The position numbers and the translations under genes are program-made. This document shows, one piece after another, positions 1 through 10,388 of a stretch of 64,000 nucleotides of DNA. Where the stretch lies: assembly GCA_947683425.1 (NCBI GenBank), contig CANTUQ010000037.1, forward strand, positions 7,828,501 to 7,892,500, in the 5' to 3' direction. Source of the DNA: Excoecaria cochinchinensis (taxonomy: Eukaryota > Streptophyta > Magnoliopsida > Malpighiales > Euphorbiaceae). The notes below the pieces were generated by a model that ran no database searches, was not told the origin of the DNA, and was given only the letters and a program-made list of their open reading frames with translations. Positions within the stretch are counted from its first letter, which is position 1. Each line of letters opens with the position of its first letter.

Positions 1-149
1 ACTTGGATCAGACTCCATCTAAACACTACACAAGACAAGACACATCTGCATTAGGCCACAACACAAAACAAACTAACATGCTTAGACTCAACACATAACA
101 AACAGAGGCAACCAGAACCGCCTAAACCGGTGTTCTGATACCACTAAAT
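1..149 (-). mobile_element. Start of internal region of a minus-strand Ty3/gypsy element, cut by the window edge
   Basis: Read on the minus strand, this is the sequence that follows the 5' LTR at 150-2762. It opens with a six-base spacer and a tRNA primer-binding site. The rest of the element, including any gag-pol, lies beyond the left edge. No coding sequence can be judged from 130 bases. Confidence 0.7.
131..143 (-). promoter_or_regulatory. Primer-binding site, initiator tRNA-Met type
   Basis: The minus strand reads TGGTATCAGAACA just after the LTR end. This is the usual plant retrotransposon site complementary to the 3' end of initiator tRNA-Met, where minus-strand DNA synthesis is primed. 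It sets the orientation of the element (transcribed right to left) and shows that 150-2762 is a 5' LTR and not a solo LTR. Confidence 0.8.
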
Positions 150-2762
150 TGTAACACCCCCACCGCCGCCCCCGTTGGAAAAAGGGTGCCGGCGGGCGCG
201 CTACACGACACGACACTCACTCACGACGCGACAAAGCATACAGCGGAAGCATACATGCGCTAAGCGGAAGCATTCAATAACCATATAATAGAAATATACT
301 TCAACATAATTAAGATATAAAGTTATAAATACAATATTCCTAAATAATTACAATTTTTAAAATCCTTTACAAAATAATCCATATACAAAAGGAATTACAT
401 CAGGAAACCAAAAAGAAATAATAAACTTGACTACTATGTGGCCTGCCTGCAGATGCACGACTCGAGCATTCCCAAAATCCTTCACGCTACCTGCACGGGA
501 TAAAAGCCCGTGCTAAGCGATAACGCTTAGTGGGGAGACACAAGCACAACAGAACACTATAATAATAATCATGCACTAACATACATAAATCATTATGCAT
601 CAGAGTACAGAGATATAACTATATAATCAGGATAACATAACGCAATGCACTAAACCATTACACTATTCGGAATCACACTTCGATCAGAACACTCACTTTA
701 TCAATACAAGACACTAAACACTATAGCCTGAAATCAATGGTTGAGGATACGGGAACACGGCACGGGAGACCGAAGCCTCAAAAACACTTTAATACCCGAA
801 GGTAGCGCGAGAGACCGGAGTCTCAAAACATTTTGTCACTACACGATTGATGACCATCTCGGAGGTCGACCGCTTCGCCCAAACGGGGCGGACAGAACAG
901 CTGAACACTAACCCTTCTTAAGCATGCTTAATTATCCCATACCTTGACACTTCAGGCTCGACAACACAATAATTCACCAGACAATACATAACAAAAACAA
1001 TATTCAAATTAAGACTCTTATATAATATAAATCCATAACAAGGACACTAGCACATTAATATCACGAATCAAAGGCACACACATATTCCATGCAATAGGGA
1101 GAAACCGTGCAAAGTGAAACAAAAGAAACACCTTCAGAAAATAAGGCAAGCAGGAAGGGCCTCTGTCGCGATCGCGACAAGTGTCGCGCTCGCGACAGAG
1201 CACGGGGTACTTCCTCACGAGGTCGCGCCAAGGGCATCCTCGCGACGAAGCACTCGCGGCAGAATTTCACGGAGCCGAGCTCTGTCGTGCTCGCGACAAG
1301 CGTCGCGATCGCGACAGTGACCAGTTCCTTCCTCCTCGCGCGCACGCTCGGCAGCACGCCCGCGCGGAGGTTTCCGCGACCAAGCTCTCTGTCGCGCTCG
1401 CGACAAGCGCCGCGATCGCGACAGAGGGCTCTTCAAGAACAAGGGGCCAAGTCCGCCTTCTGTCGCGATCGCGGCACTTGTCGCGATCGCGACAGAACCC
1501 AGATTTGCCCAATTCTGCACTTTTTCCTACTCTTTTCACACGCAACTCTTCATACATGCACACAACATATTCAAAACACTTACCTCTCGCCTCCAGCACA
1601 TCACCGCATCATTCACAAGCCACATAAACACATTTACACTATAATCAACTATAATTTTCCACAAGAACACACTCACAATCCAACTCAAATACACTAATAG
1701 GGCATGCTCAATTCTGAAAACGCATAACATCGTCACTATATCACTTGCACTTCACTATAAGTCACTACACAATTTAAACATGCATTCATAAAATACTCAA
1801 GATTACACATAACATGCAAACACTAGCTAGGGTTAATCCAAGGAGAAAAAAAATAGGGGAGAAACCACAATCTATAACACAGCTCATAACACTTGCATGT
1901 ACCCAAAACACATTCAAGAGCACAGCTCCCATACATCATCAAATAAACTCCCAAACCTGGAAATCGCAGCTTCAAACCGAGCACCTCACGAATCCACTTT
2001 ATCCTTGCCCTTGCTCTTCCTTCTCTCTTCCGATTCTTGCACAAAAACCCAGCCACAATACACTCAAATCAGACCCAAACACAATCAAAATCAGAAATCC
2101 AAGAACAAGAAACAAAAACGAGACCCCAATCCGAACTCCACCACATACCTTCAACACTACCAGCTCAAACCTTCAAGATTACCACTCACAACACAAAGAA
2201 GCACAAGAGAAAAGGGATGAGAGCAGTAAAATGGAAGAAGGAGAGAGAGAGAGGACGGAAATTGAAGAAGAAAGGGAAGAAATGAGATAGCTTCCACGGG
2301 AAGCTTAACCCAAAAGCTGCCCCTCCCTTCCTCTCTCATACTTTTCATTAAATGCTCACCAACCCTTGCCACTTGTCACCTTCTTAGAGAATCAATCAAT
2401 CCATCTTAACTCATCCACTTATGGCACCATACACTAACCACACCAAAGCCTTACTAACACAAATATCTTCCAATGCACCAAACACTCACTCACACCATAA
2501 TTTATCTTATAATTCCACTTACCTCTAAGGCACCATGCACCACAAACCACACAATAAAAACCTTAAGTCCACTAACACCCTACAACTATACACTATAAAC
2601 ACACACTAATATTCCATTCACTTCACTTAACACTTAATTAATTACTTCCTTTAACACAAAATTCTTAAATGTCCAAAATTCTTCTTACCCAAATTATGAA
2701 AATACCCTCACTTATCCGACTTAAAACACAGATTCCGACCAGGCCCTATTTGGGTTGTTACA
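150..2762 (-). repeat. 5' LTR of minus-strand Ty3/gypsy element (long-LTR, Tekay/Del-like)
   Basis: The LTR begins on the minus strand with TGTAACAACCC at 2762 and ends with GGGGTGTTACA at 150, so it has TG...CA ends and is 2613 bp long. The primer-binding site follows directly. Length and terminal bases fit the Tekay/Del group of plant chromoviruses, which is an inference from structure because no coding region is visible. A TATA-like stretch lies near 1017-1035 on the minus strand, and four CpG-rich palindromic modules (1163-1495) lie upstream of it. Open frames across this stretch are by-products of those modules. The base following the LTR start is part of another LTR (2763-3878), so this element jumped into an older one. 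Confidence 0.75.
1163..1495. repeat. Four copies of a 36-bp CpG-rich double palindrome
   Basis: Copies lie at 1163-1198, 1282-1317, 1389-1424 and 1460-1495. Each starts with CTGTCGCG and ends with CGCGACAG, and each consists of two 16-base dyads close to TGTCGCGATCGCGACA. The copies differ at a few bases and are separated by unrelated GC-rich sequence. The same module recurs in the Athila-type element at 21818, 23939, 24001 and 27653. Function is unknown; position in the LTR suggests a cis-acting role. Confidence 0.9.
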
Positions 2763-3878
2763 AGAGATGTGGAGAAAAATGAAGAAATTAGGTGGAGAAT
2801 GGAAGGAGAAGAATTCGGCCTAAGGAGAAGATGAAGTGGCTGCTGGATTTATGCAGATTTTTCTAGAGAAATCTGGCTTTTGGATGTTTATATAGGGGTC
2901 TTGATGGGCTGGGCTTGGTCCAATCAAGTTGGGCCAACCAATTCTAAGTCCAATTAGGTTTTTAAGCCCATTTTCCATTTCAAAATTATTTTTATCACTT
3001 TCCAAATTTATTTTAACCCAAAATAAGTTCCACATTTCTTAAAATATATAAATTAGGCTCCACATAAAATTGCACCTCAATTCGAGACCATTTTTCGGTC
3101 CGATAATTTCTTACGAGTCCTATAAGTCAATTTTCTGTTTCACCGTAAAATTTATTTTTTCTAACCATTTGATTCTTCACATTATTTAAAGTAAATCCAT
3201 ATTTTTACATAATTTTTTTTTAGGTCCATAACACCATCTAAAGCCTAGTCAAACTAGTCATATTGCAGTCAAATTGGTCTGACTGGTTCGATTCACTAGT
3301 TGAACTAGTTTGGTTCACTGTTCATCATTCCCTCTCTTTTTGCTCTTAATGGCCTATTTAACCTTGGTTTCAACTCAATCAAGGTCTATTTTCGGTCCGA
3401 TTCACCAATTTTCCAATGTTGCCGTAAAATTACTTTTTTCTGCCAAATTGTCCTGCACATTATTCTAAGTCCATCTATACCTTCAGATAACTTTTCAAAA
3501 ATCATTTACTATATTTAAAGAATCGGTCAAATTTTGGTCAAACCTGGTTACTATTTGAACTGAACCAGAGACTTTTCTTCTTTTTTACTTTTGAGGACCT
3601 AATTGACCTCATTTTCACTCCAAATTATATTGTTAGACTCCTTATAACTTATATTTTACAATAGTTCAATAAAATATTTTTAACCTGCTGCTGTAGTTTT
3701 CACCTAGAGAACTTCCCAGGGAGGTCACCCGACCTAGGATTTCTCTTACCTTCGCACATTTAACCTTTTAACTCCTTTGTAATTCAAGTTATTAATGTTG
3801 TTATTTTCACCCCCAAACCACACTATTCACTCTACAAAATTCACTGGTCATTACTATACCGGTATTCGAGCCATTACA
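2763..3878 (-). repeat. Truncated LTR of a second minus-strand gypsy element
   Basis: The minus strand starts at 3878 with TGTAATGGCTCGAATACC, a TG start of the same style as the solo LTR at 30884 (TGTAATGATC). The stretch then runs left for 1116 bp and stops where the LTR at 2762 begins. Its other end is presumably beyond the left edge of the window, on the far side of the inserted element. No primer site or coding sequence is seen. The call rests on LTR-like start and style only. Confidence 0.5.
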
Positions 3879-4894
3879 TGCCGGCCGTGATAATTTTGGG
3901 CCATTATAAGATCACTTGCCAGCGAATAAGGTCATGAGAGAGTGTCCACCGCAAGAACTATTGCATTTTTAGATTTGTTTCTTTTTGTGCTTCGACCTGA
4001 AGCGATAGCTTTTAGTGAGATTGTTCTTCCGGCAAGAAGGGAGAGAAGGAGAGAGGGAAGACCACAAAAAAATAAAAAAGAAAAAACCCAGATCCAGCAA
4101 GGAGGAAGCAGATATTTATTTTTTTTTGCCATGAGGAAGCAGAGATCTATTTTTTTTTTAAATTTTCTTGGTCAGAGTTGTTGGATTTTGATTTGTTATT
4201 TATGTGTGTTGGTTGGATTTTGATATGAGGATCTGTTATTTGTTGGATTTTCTTGGTTGAATTTGCCTGAAGAAGCAAAGATCGAGTTTTTCAGTTCAGG
4301 CTCCGAAACTTTTGAGTTATTCGGATCGAGCCCCATAGAATAGTTAGGGTCTGTTTGGGTGGGAGATATAAGGAAATTTTGGATTTCAAGGTTTTTGGGT
4401 CAGTTCGGGTTTGACACAAATTCGACTGGTGCACACCCTTATATGTAACAGTTGATATTCATTTCAAATATCATTAACTAAATTAATAATAAATTTTGAT
4501 ACTGACACTGAAATTACAGTAGGCTATTGCAATTTTAATGTAAAAAATTTTCAGTTTTGTGTGGGTACCACTCTTTGAAATTATAGTGACGTGTTGTGAT
4601 TTTGAAAATCACTTTATTTTCTTAAATACTTTTCAAAATAATCCACTTCTCAAATTATTTTTTAAAAAATATAATTTTTAAAAATATTTTCCAAAAAAGA
4701 GATAATTATTAGAGTAAAAATTTTATCTTTTAATTTTTAATGATGTGACACTTATGAATTTACGCTTTATGTGAAACTTATGAATCTACGCTTTATGTGA
4801 CACATATGAATCTACGGAATAACTTAGCCCCATTAATACTACTAAACTGATAAATAGCAAATACTCAAAAACTTTGATGGATATATTCTAAAAG
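3879..4894. other. Unassigned AT-rich stretch
   Basis: I recognise no gene here. The frames at about 3930-4220 are short, one on each strand, and have no recognisable domain. The end near 4370-4440 (GTGCACACCC) resembles the ends of the short repeats at 59392 and 61702, so a truncated copy of that family may be present. Confidence 0.4.
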
Positions 4895-5031
4895 CAAAAT
4901 GTGACGCGCGCCGGACCCCGCGGCCGCCCCTCTGATCGCCCGCTTGAGGGCGATCGAGCAAGTGAGGATCCGTTGGCAACTTGTAAAGATATTTACAAGT
5001 GCGTCTATTTTGGGCAACTAGGAGGTTTCAT

Positions 5032-5042
5032 GGAGTCGCCAC
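5032..5042 (-). other. Primer-site mimic inside the U5 region
   Basis: The minus strand reads GTGGCGACTCC, identical to the first 11 bases of the element's true primer-binding region at 17645-17635. The same copy is in the other LTR at 17788-17778, in both LTRs of Tat-3 (47019-47029 and 54925-54935), and with one change in Tat-2 near 38070. Confidence 0.8.
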
Positions 5043-5934
5043 CCAATAGAACATTGGGAAAGTTTCTCTCGCCTCGGAGAGCCTAAGACTGCGCTTAGTA
5101 TCCATTTTGGGCCAACTAAAGGGGTCTTGGAGGGTAAACGTCTTGCCCTAAGGAGCCTAGGATTAACGTCAAAGTCTCGTGACATAAGAGGTGTCATGGA
5201 GGTCATAGTTCCAATGAGTGATTGGATAGACCTCTCGCCTCTTTGAGCCCAAAGACCAGAGCTGGGTTCGGGACTTCTCATCTATTTCTACCTTGATTAT
5301 TTTATGATCAAATTTTAATTTCCATTAATTCGCTCTCTCTCCACACGATGCAATTGAATCAAAGCGCATTTATTCATATTTGGAAAGCGGTAAATGAACG
5401 AGTAAATAATGAAAGCGATAAATTACAATAACACAAGGAGCGGAATACAACTCCCTTTTATAAATATGCAATACATACACAAATCGGGGCATTGCTTATT
5501 TTGAGGACTTTGGTCCTCGCATGCATCATTATTAAAATGGATATTTCTATTGTGAGGATTTTATTAGATAAAAATAGGACATTGGGTCCTTGATTTTATG
5601 AAGAATTCAGTTTATTAAATATAAAACGTTTGGTCGATTTTTACATTAGCGAGAAATACAACAATTTTGTCATATATAGGAGAAACAATAAATAAATACA
5701 TGAAATGCAAAAGAGAGGAGGATAGGGAACTAAACCAGGCGAACTTTCCATATACGGGAGAACTCCCTCAGGCTCCAGCCAGTCCAAGAAACAAGAACAT
5801 ACTCTCACAAAACAAGCCAAAAGGATGTTAAAATACAGAAGAAAAGCTATAAATAAACATAAAAATTTGAGTGAACAAAAAAGGAAAGAAAAAGATTTGA
5901 AAATTTGGGACAGAACCCACCGACTGGCTATACT

Positions 5935-6080
5935 GAATGACTGGCGGGCGTCGGTCAAGGTGACCAATACAGCCCGTCGCTCACTCGAAGGGAGCTGTCT
6001 GTGAGGGTGACCGACGAGTTATGCTTAAAGGTGACCGACGGGCGTCGGTCAAAGTAGATGACCCGTCGGTCACCACTGTC
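5935..6080. repeat. GACGGGC palindrome cluster, transcribed part of LTR
   Basis: Several copies of GACCGACGGGC and its complement lie here, including one perfect 18-base dyad at 6033-6050 (GACCGACGGGCGTCGGTC by dyad pairs around GGGC). The matching cluster of the other LTR is at 18665-18825. It lies downstream of the TATA box, so it should be part of the RNA and could fold. Confidence 0.8.
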
Positions 6081-6566
6081 CCAGAAAAAAACAGAAACTT
6101 TTCAAAAAGCAAAAAACACAAATTTTACATAGACTCGAGAAGAATAGAAGCAAGAAATACAAAAAGGGGACAAGAGCAAAGATAATATCGAAAATGAAGG
6201 TAAAAAAGGGACAGAAAAGGGTCCAGAATATTTACCCTCAGAACAACCTTTTGGTTGGATTCCTTGTTGTTGTCTGGCTTCCCGCACGCTCCACGAGAAG
6301 GTCCGAACAAAAAGATCAAATGTAGAAGATAGAATATGTCTTCAACAGTTCGACGAAAATTGAGTTTCGGAAATCAAAAACCCGTGAAAAAATTAACTAG
6401 ATCCTCTTTCTTTTGAAGATTGGATTCTTGAATTAGTTAGATCTTTTTAGAAATATGTTTGTTGGAAGAGAGAGAAAACACGCGTGAATTTTGGCAGAGT
6501 TTCCCCTCTTTTTGCAAAATTTTCCAACCCCTTTTTATGAGGAAAATCAAAGCTTTTATAGGCCAG

Positions 6567-6776
6567 GGGTGACCGACGGGCGTTTGTGGTTCATCGACGG
6601 GCGTCGGAAGAATCCTACTGACACAAGGATTCATCCGACAGCCCTGCAACCTGACCGACGGGCCTGCCATTTTGACCGACGGGCGACGGAAGAATCCTTC
6701 TGATACAAGGATTCATCCGACGGTCCTGCCACCTGACCGACGGGCTGTCCCCTGACCGACGGGCTGGCCGTCCGTC
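6567..6776. repeat. GACGGGC repeat cluster directly upstream of the LTR TATA box
   Basis: About eight copies of GACCGACGGG(C) and related arms are packed in 210 bp. In the direction of transcription (right to left) they end about ten bases before the TATA box at 6560-6554. The partner cluster is at 19315-19525. Position suggests a U3 promoter or silencing target. Confidence 0.8.
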
Positions 6777-6968
6777 GAGAAAAACATACTTTTTGGACTT
6801 TAAAAACTCCACGTTTTCTCCCCTTCTGCCTACGAAAGGTAAAAAGATTCGTTTCTCGTGGAGCATGGGACTAAAGCCTCTGAATCCAAACCATTTGTAT
6901 AGGCTCGGATGCCGATTTCATCATAGGGTAATCTCTGATCCAGACCGCTCTGGGACACGGTGCTTACA

Positions 6969-6990
6969 GTTGCCCCCAGTTTTGGGGAAA
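6969..6990 (-). other. Polypurine tract of Tat-1
   Basis: The minus strand reads AAAACTGGGGGCAAC immediately before the TG of the 3' LTR at 6968. This is where plus-strand DNA synthesis would start. Tat-2 has a close copy at 40367-40390. Confidence 0.8.
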
Positions 6991-7094
6991 CTAGTGCACG
7001 AGCGCCTAGATGAGCCAAAACTCAGAGAAAGGATAGAAAGGAAGAAATTGTACCTGTGGCGGTTCTTACTTTCCGTGCCTTTTACCGAGTAGAC

Positions 7095-7745
7095 CTCGTC
7101 TCAGTCTGTTCGGCGGGTGAAGATATCCTTATCGGTCTCGTCTCGACCTGTGGGTGTTGGTGAGATGTAGCATTCTCTAGCCACGACCTTCATATGAAGA
7201 GCAGTGTTTCTTTAACCACAAAATTCGATTGTTTCTGCTGGCCTCGTTTCGGCTTGCGCAGTGTTGAGGAGATGTAGCACTCTCTGACTACAAACCCAGT
7301 GTGAAGAGCAGTGTTTCTCTAACCGCAGCTTCTGCTTCTGCTGGCCTCATCTCGGCTCGCGCAGTGTTGAGGAGATGTAGCACTCTCTGACTACAAACTC
7401 GATGCGAAGAGTAGTGTTTCTCTAACCGCAGCTTTGACTGGTGAGAAACGGTACTCTCTGACCACAGTCTCGAGGTGAAGAGTAGTATTCTTTAACTACA
7501 ACTTCGATTGTTGAGAAGCGGTACACTCTGACTACAATCTGTGCTCGTTGGCATTCTCTTGCTAACCCCCATCCGGTCAGTATAAAGTCTGATCTGCTAA
7601 CCCCCATCTGGCTAGTACGGTTTTCTGATCTGCTAACCTCCATTCGGTTGCAAGGTGTGTAGTAATCTCTTACTACCACGTGAACTGTGAGATAAGGTAC
7701 TCTCTGACCGTAATCTTGATTTTGTGGAGGAGGAGACCTCGCTGG
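7095..7745. repeat. Degenerate tandem repeats in the 3' untranslated region of Tat-1
   Basis: The phrase GAGATGTAGCACTCTCTGAC recurs with a spacing of about 103 bp (compare 7240-7300 with 7343-7400), and shorter fragments (GTGAAGAGTAGTATTCTTTAAC-like) continue to 7740. Such arrays just before the 3' LTR are known from Ogre/Tat elements, where they can seed satellite DNA. The unit differs from those of Tat-2 and Tat-3. Confidence 0.75.
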
Positions 7746-8198
7746 GTTCCCTTTCCAAGAAGACATGAATCTTAGGTGCTCATGTTCGGACTTTTGATCG
7801 ATGCTTGTGTCCGGATCAATGTTTCTCTGTACCTGTGTGATAAAAGGTTTTGTTAATTCATGTTTGAGTTATTATCTTTTTAACATGTCCATGAATGATG
7901 TGGTTTTGTTTTATTTACCATGTCATGTTTCATTTATATTCTTTCTTCTATTAAGTTGTCATTTTTCAAATCTTGGTTATCTTTTGTTATTATTTTCCCT
8001 TTCGTTTGTTATGTCGTCATCATTTTGGAATATGAGTAAATGTGAGAACATACACTTATCTGTAATATGAACGAATCATAAATAACTGAATAAATGTACA
8101 AAACTGAAAATAAAAGTTTTACACTAGAAATATCCACTTTTGTACAATGTATATACAAGTGAAAATGTATAAAAATACAAAAAATGACTCCCTGAACA
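7746..8198. other. Non-coding spacer of Tat-1
   Basis: AT-rich sequence between the tandem repeats and the sense accessory ORF. The open frame at 7801-8070 has no recognisable domain and a composition like the untranslated surroundings. I see nothing else. Confidence 0.5.
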
Positions 8199-8540
8199 TC
8201 AGAGGGGCGCGTAGTCGGAGGGCTCCTCATCAGGATTCTCATCGTCTGAGATATGCATCGTCCCCGGCTGAGGTGGAGGTGGAGCTGACTGTGTCGGAGG
8301 TGGAGGCTGAGCCGTGGAAGATCCCGCCCCAGCATCGTGGGTCTGTCTAAACCTGATCTGAGCATAGCCATCCTAGAAGGGCCGGGTGCACGTCCTCATG
8401 AACTCCAGTCTCTGAGACTGTGCCTCCTAACTTCTTGAATGCCTGGCTCATCTGAGTAGTCTGCTCGCTGGCGGTCCTCCTCATCTGATCTAGGCGCTGC
8501 TCCGTCTGCTCCCTAATTAATGCTCGTGATTAATGCTATG
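8199..8540 (-). pseudogene. C-terminal remnant of a sense accessory ORF of Tat-1
   Basis: Read on the minus strand towards the stop at 8201-8199, this encodes a Gln-rich helical stretch (EQTEQRLDQMRRT), then a frame shift or break, a Pro-rich stretch, and an acidic tail ending HISDDENPDEEPSDYAPL. An upstream in-frame stop lies near 8540, so only the end of the ORF is left. Tat-2 carries a longer relative at 41280-42650 whose tail ends with the similar HISDSYSDPDKPTDYSPL. It lies after integrase, where gypsy elements often carry extra or envelope-like ORFs. Function is unknown. Confidence 0.6.
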
Positions 8541-8564
8541 CTGATGTATGCATCTGCCAGGTGG

Positions 8565-8633
8565 ATTTTTACCGACGGGCAGGCCGTCTCTTGTGAGCGA
8601 CGGGTAGGCCGTCGGTGGTGCTTCTCTATAAAT
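8565..8633 (+). promoter_or_regulatory. Promoter of the antisense ORF: GACGGGC repeats plus TATA box
   Basis: TATAAAT lies at 8627-8633 on the plus strand, 70 bases before the ATG at 8703. Directly upstream are CCGACGGGCAGG, GCGACGGGTAGG and CCGTCGGTGG. The same GACGGGC motif precedes the TATA box in the element's own LTR. This suggests that the antisense ORF uses a promoter of LTR type, placed in the opposite direction. Confidence 0.5.
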
Positions 8634-8702
8634 TCCTCCAAAAATTTTGATTTTTGTGTCTCTTCATTTTCCCAACATCTTGAACCCCTCATTCTTCTCA
8701 AA

Positions 8703-9998
8703 ATGTCTTCCCCTCTTCTCCAAAGAATGCACCGCATCCTAGATGACAAGCACACTTGGGAAAAAGGCGCCCTTTCTTCTTTGTCTAGGCTAAAATATCT
8801 GCGTCGGGTCAAAGTTGACCAGAACCTTCTTCTAGCGGCGACTCACTTCTGAAACCCCCAGTTTCACGTCTTCCGGTTCACTTATCAGGAGTTGTGCCCA
8901 CTGCCTGAGGAGTTAGCTGCCATTCTTGGAGCCTGGTATCCCCCTAACGTTCTACCCTGCGTCCCCCGTTGCGGTCTATTCCAGACTCGGGATATAGCTA
9001 TGGCTCTCGGCATACCCCCTTCTGAGGCCGTTCGGCTGGTTTCTCCTAGCTCTTCCTTTACTTTGGAGCCACTGATCGAGGCTCTAGATCGGTTCACTGA
9101 TGTCCCCACTTACCGGGTAAGCATCATATTTCTGTTTTGCATGACAAACTTTCTCACTGTGGTTCCAGGGGTTTGACAGGCGACCCTCGCCTGTTCGGGG
9201 TCCTGAGCGACTTCCATCGGGGATCATCACCCTTCCCACTTATTTTAGCTGAAACCATCTTGGGTTTGGACTCTGTGAGCTCTGGATCCACCACTACTTT
9301 CACCGGCAGCCCCTTATTGCTCCAGGTACATCATTATTTAAAGGTAGTGCGTCCCTTGTGGATTTTCACACTAACTTTTCTTAGCGGGAGGTGCGTCCTT
9401 TCGGATTTTCACACAACCCTTTGCCTTACTTTTGCCTGAAGTAAACCCTACTTACTCCAGCGGCTTTTTTTTTTGATCTGGCTGCAAGAGAAACTGAGGA
9501 TGCTGTCTGAGCCACCTCCTCGGGTCATCCCACAGTACTTACCGAGCCATTTTCTTTTGCGTCGACGGATGTATGAGTGTGCCACTGCTGGTGAAGGCAT
9601 TACCAGATTCGGTGACCTGTCAGATGACGATATCAGTTTCACGTCAGCCTGACTCCCACTGTCTTATGTGGTCATTGATGGGCCATCGGGGTGTGTTCCC
9701 CTCTGTGGGCTCCGTCAAGCCACTTTCTGCATCATTTCTCGATGTGCACGTCAGCTTGGGATGACCCAGGATGTGGTGAGGGTTCCCTTATTTTTTCGGG
9801 GAGGAGCTCTTTCGGCTGCCTTCGCCTCAAGGTATCATGAGCTGTGGAGCAAACTACCAGTGAAGACTGTTATTCCGAGGTTCGGCGATCATTCTGTGGC
9901 TTCAACCAGCGAGTACAAGAAATGGGCCCTTAGTCCAGCATCTGATAATAGGACACGAGGGCTCAAGCATCTGGTTGGCGAGAGCAGTGGCAGGACTT
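8703..9998 (+). pseudogene. Antisense accessory ORF (aORF) of Tat-1, broken
   Basis: This gene runs opposite to gag-pol. From the ATG at 8703 the frame reads MSSPLLQRMHRILDDKHTW, meets a TGA at 8850-8852, continues in the same frame through FRFTYQELCPLPEELAAILG and on to 9116, then may splice (GT at 9117, AG at 9168; only 52 bp, short for a plant intron). After a further stop near 9250 and a non-coding stretch, coding resumes at about 9480-9660 and, after another break, at 9668-9998 (VVIDGPSGCVPLCGLRQATF, then a Trp-containing C-terminus). The layout resembles the antisense ORFs known in Tat elements such as Grande, and the sequence style resembles plant mobile-domain or DUF7745-like proteins. 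That family link is from memory and needs a profile search. No catalytic motif is recognised. Confidence 0.6.
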
Positions 9999-10388
9999 AG
10001 CTTAGCTTACATATGTATTTCTTTTGGTGTTACATTTCTTTTTAATGCAGAACTAGAAAATGACGAAAATGAAAAGAATAATATTTGTTCTATTTCACGA
10101 AATTGTGTACATTTCCATGTAATTTCATCATACATGATCAGTTTTGACATTAATTCGACCGTGTACGCCCTATTAATACATGAAACCAAATTTTAACAGC
10201 ATCAACTCCTGTTACCAATTGGCCCTCTCGGGTTTTCACGATTGGACATTTTCTCTCGTGCCTCTTATTTTTGCACAGGATGCCTTTTTCGGTTTTCACC
10301 CTGTCAAGGTGCTCAATTTTAGCACGGCCGCCTTTTTTCGGTTTTCAACCTGCAGGGCATTTTATTCTCTTCTTTTTATTTTTGGTCT
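9999..10388. other. Spacer between integrase end and aORF end
   Basis: No gene is seen. Three imperfect copies of a motif like TTTTTCGGTTTTCACC occur at about 10215-10355, and complementary copies occur in the equivalent place of Tat-3 (about 50560-50700), so this spacer is conserved within the family. It presumably holds the 3' ends of both the sense and the antisense transcripts. Confidence 0.5.

Larger units (their letters stand above)
4900..6968 (-). repeat. 3' LTR of Tat-1
   Basis: On the minus strand it runs from TGTAAGCACC at 6968 to the GTCACA end at 4900. It pairs with 17646-19714 at identical length. A TATA box (minus strand, about 6560-6554) sits about ten bases downstream of a block of GACGGGC repeats. 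The U5 side contains a copy of the primer-site sequence (5032-5042). Short frames in this LTR recur in its partner and have no recognisable domain. Confidence 0.93.

Noticed and set aside
1061..1697. Overlapping Arg/Asp/Ala-rich frames on both strands
   Set aside because: They arise from CpG palindromes that are open in many frames. No start context, domain or consistent frame.
3932..4223. Two opposite small proteins in the unassigned stretch
   Set aside because: Homopolymer-rich composition, no domain, and they overlap on opposite strands.
7422..7766. 114-residue protein on the minus strand
   Set aside because: It is read from degenerate tandem repeats in the Tat-1 3' region, and its repeated words follow the DNA unit.
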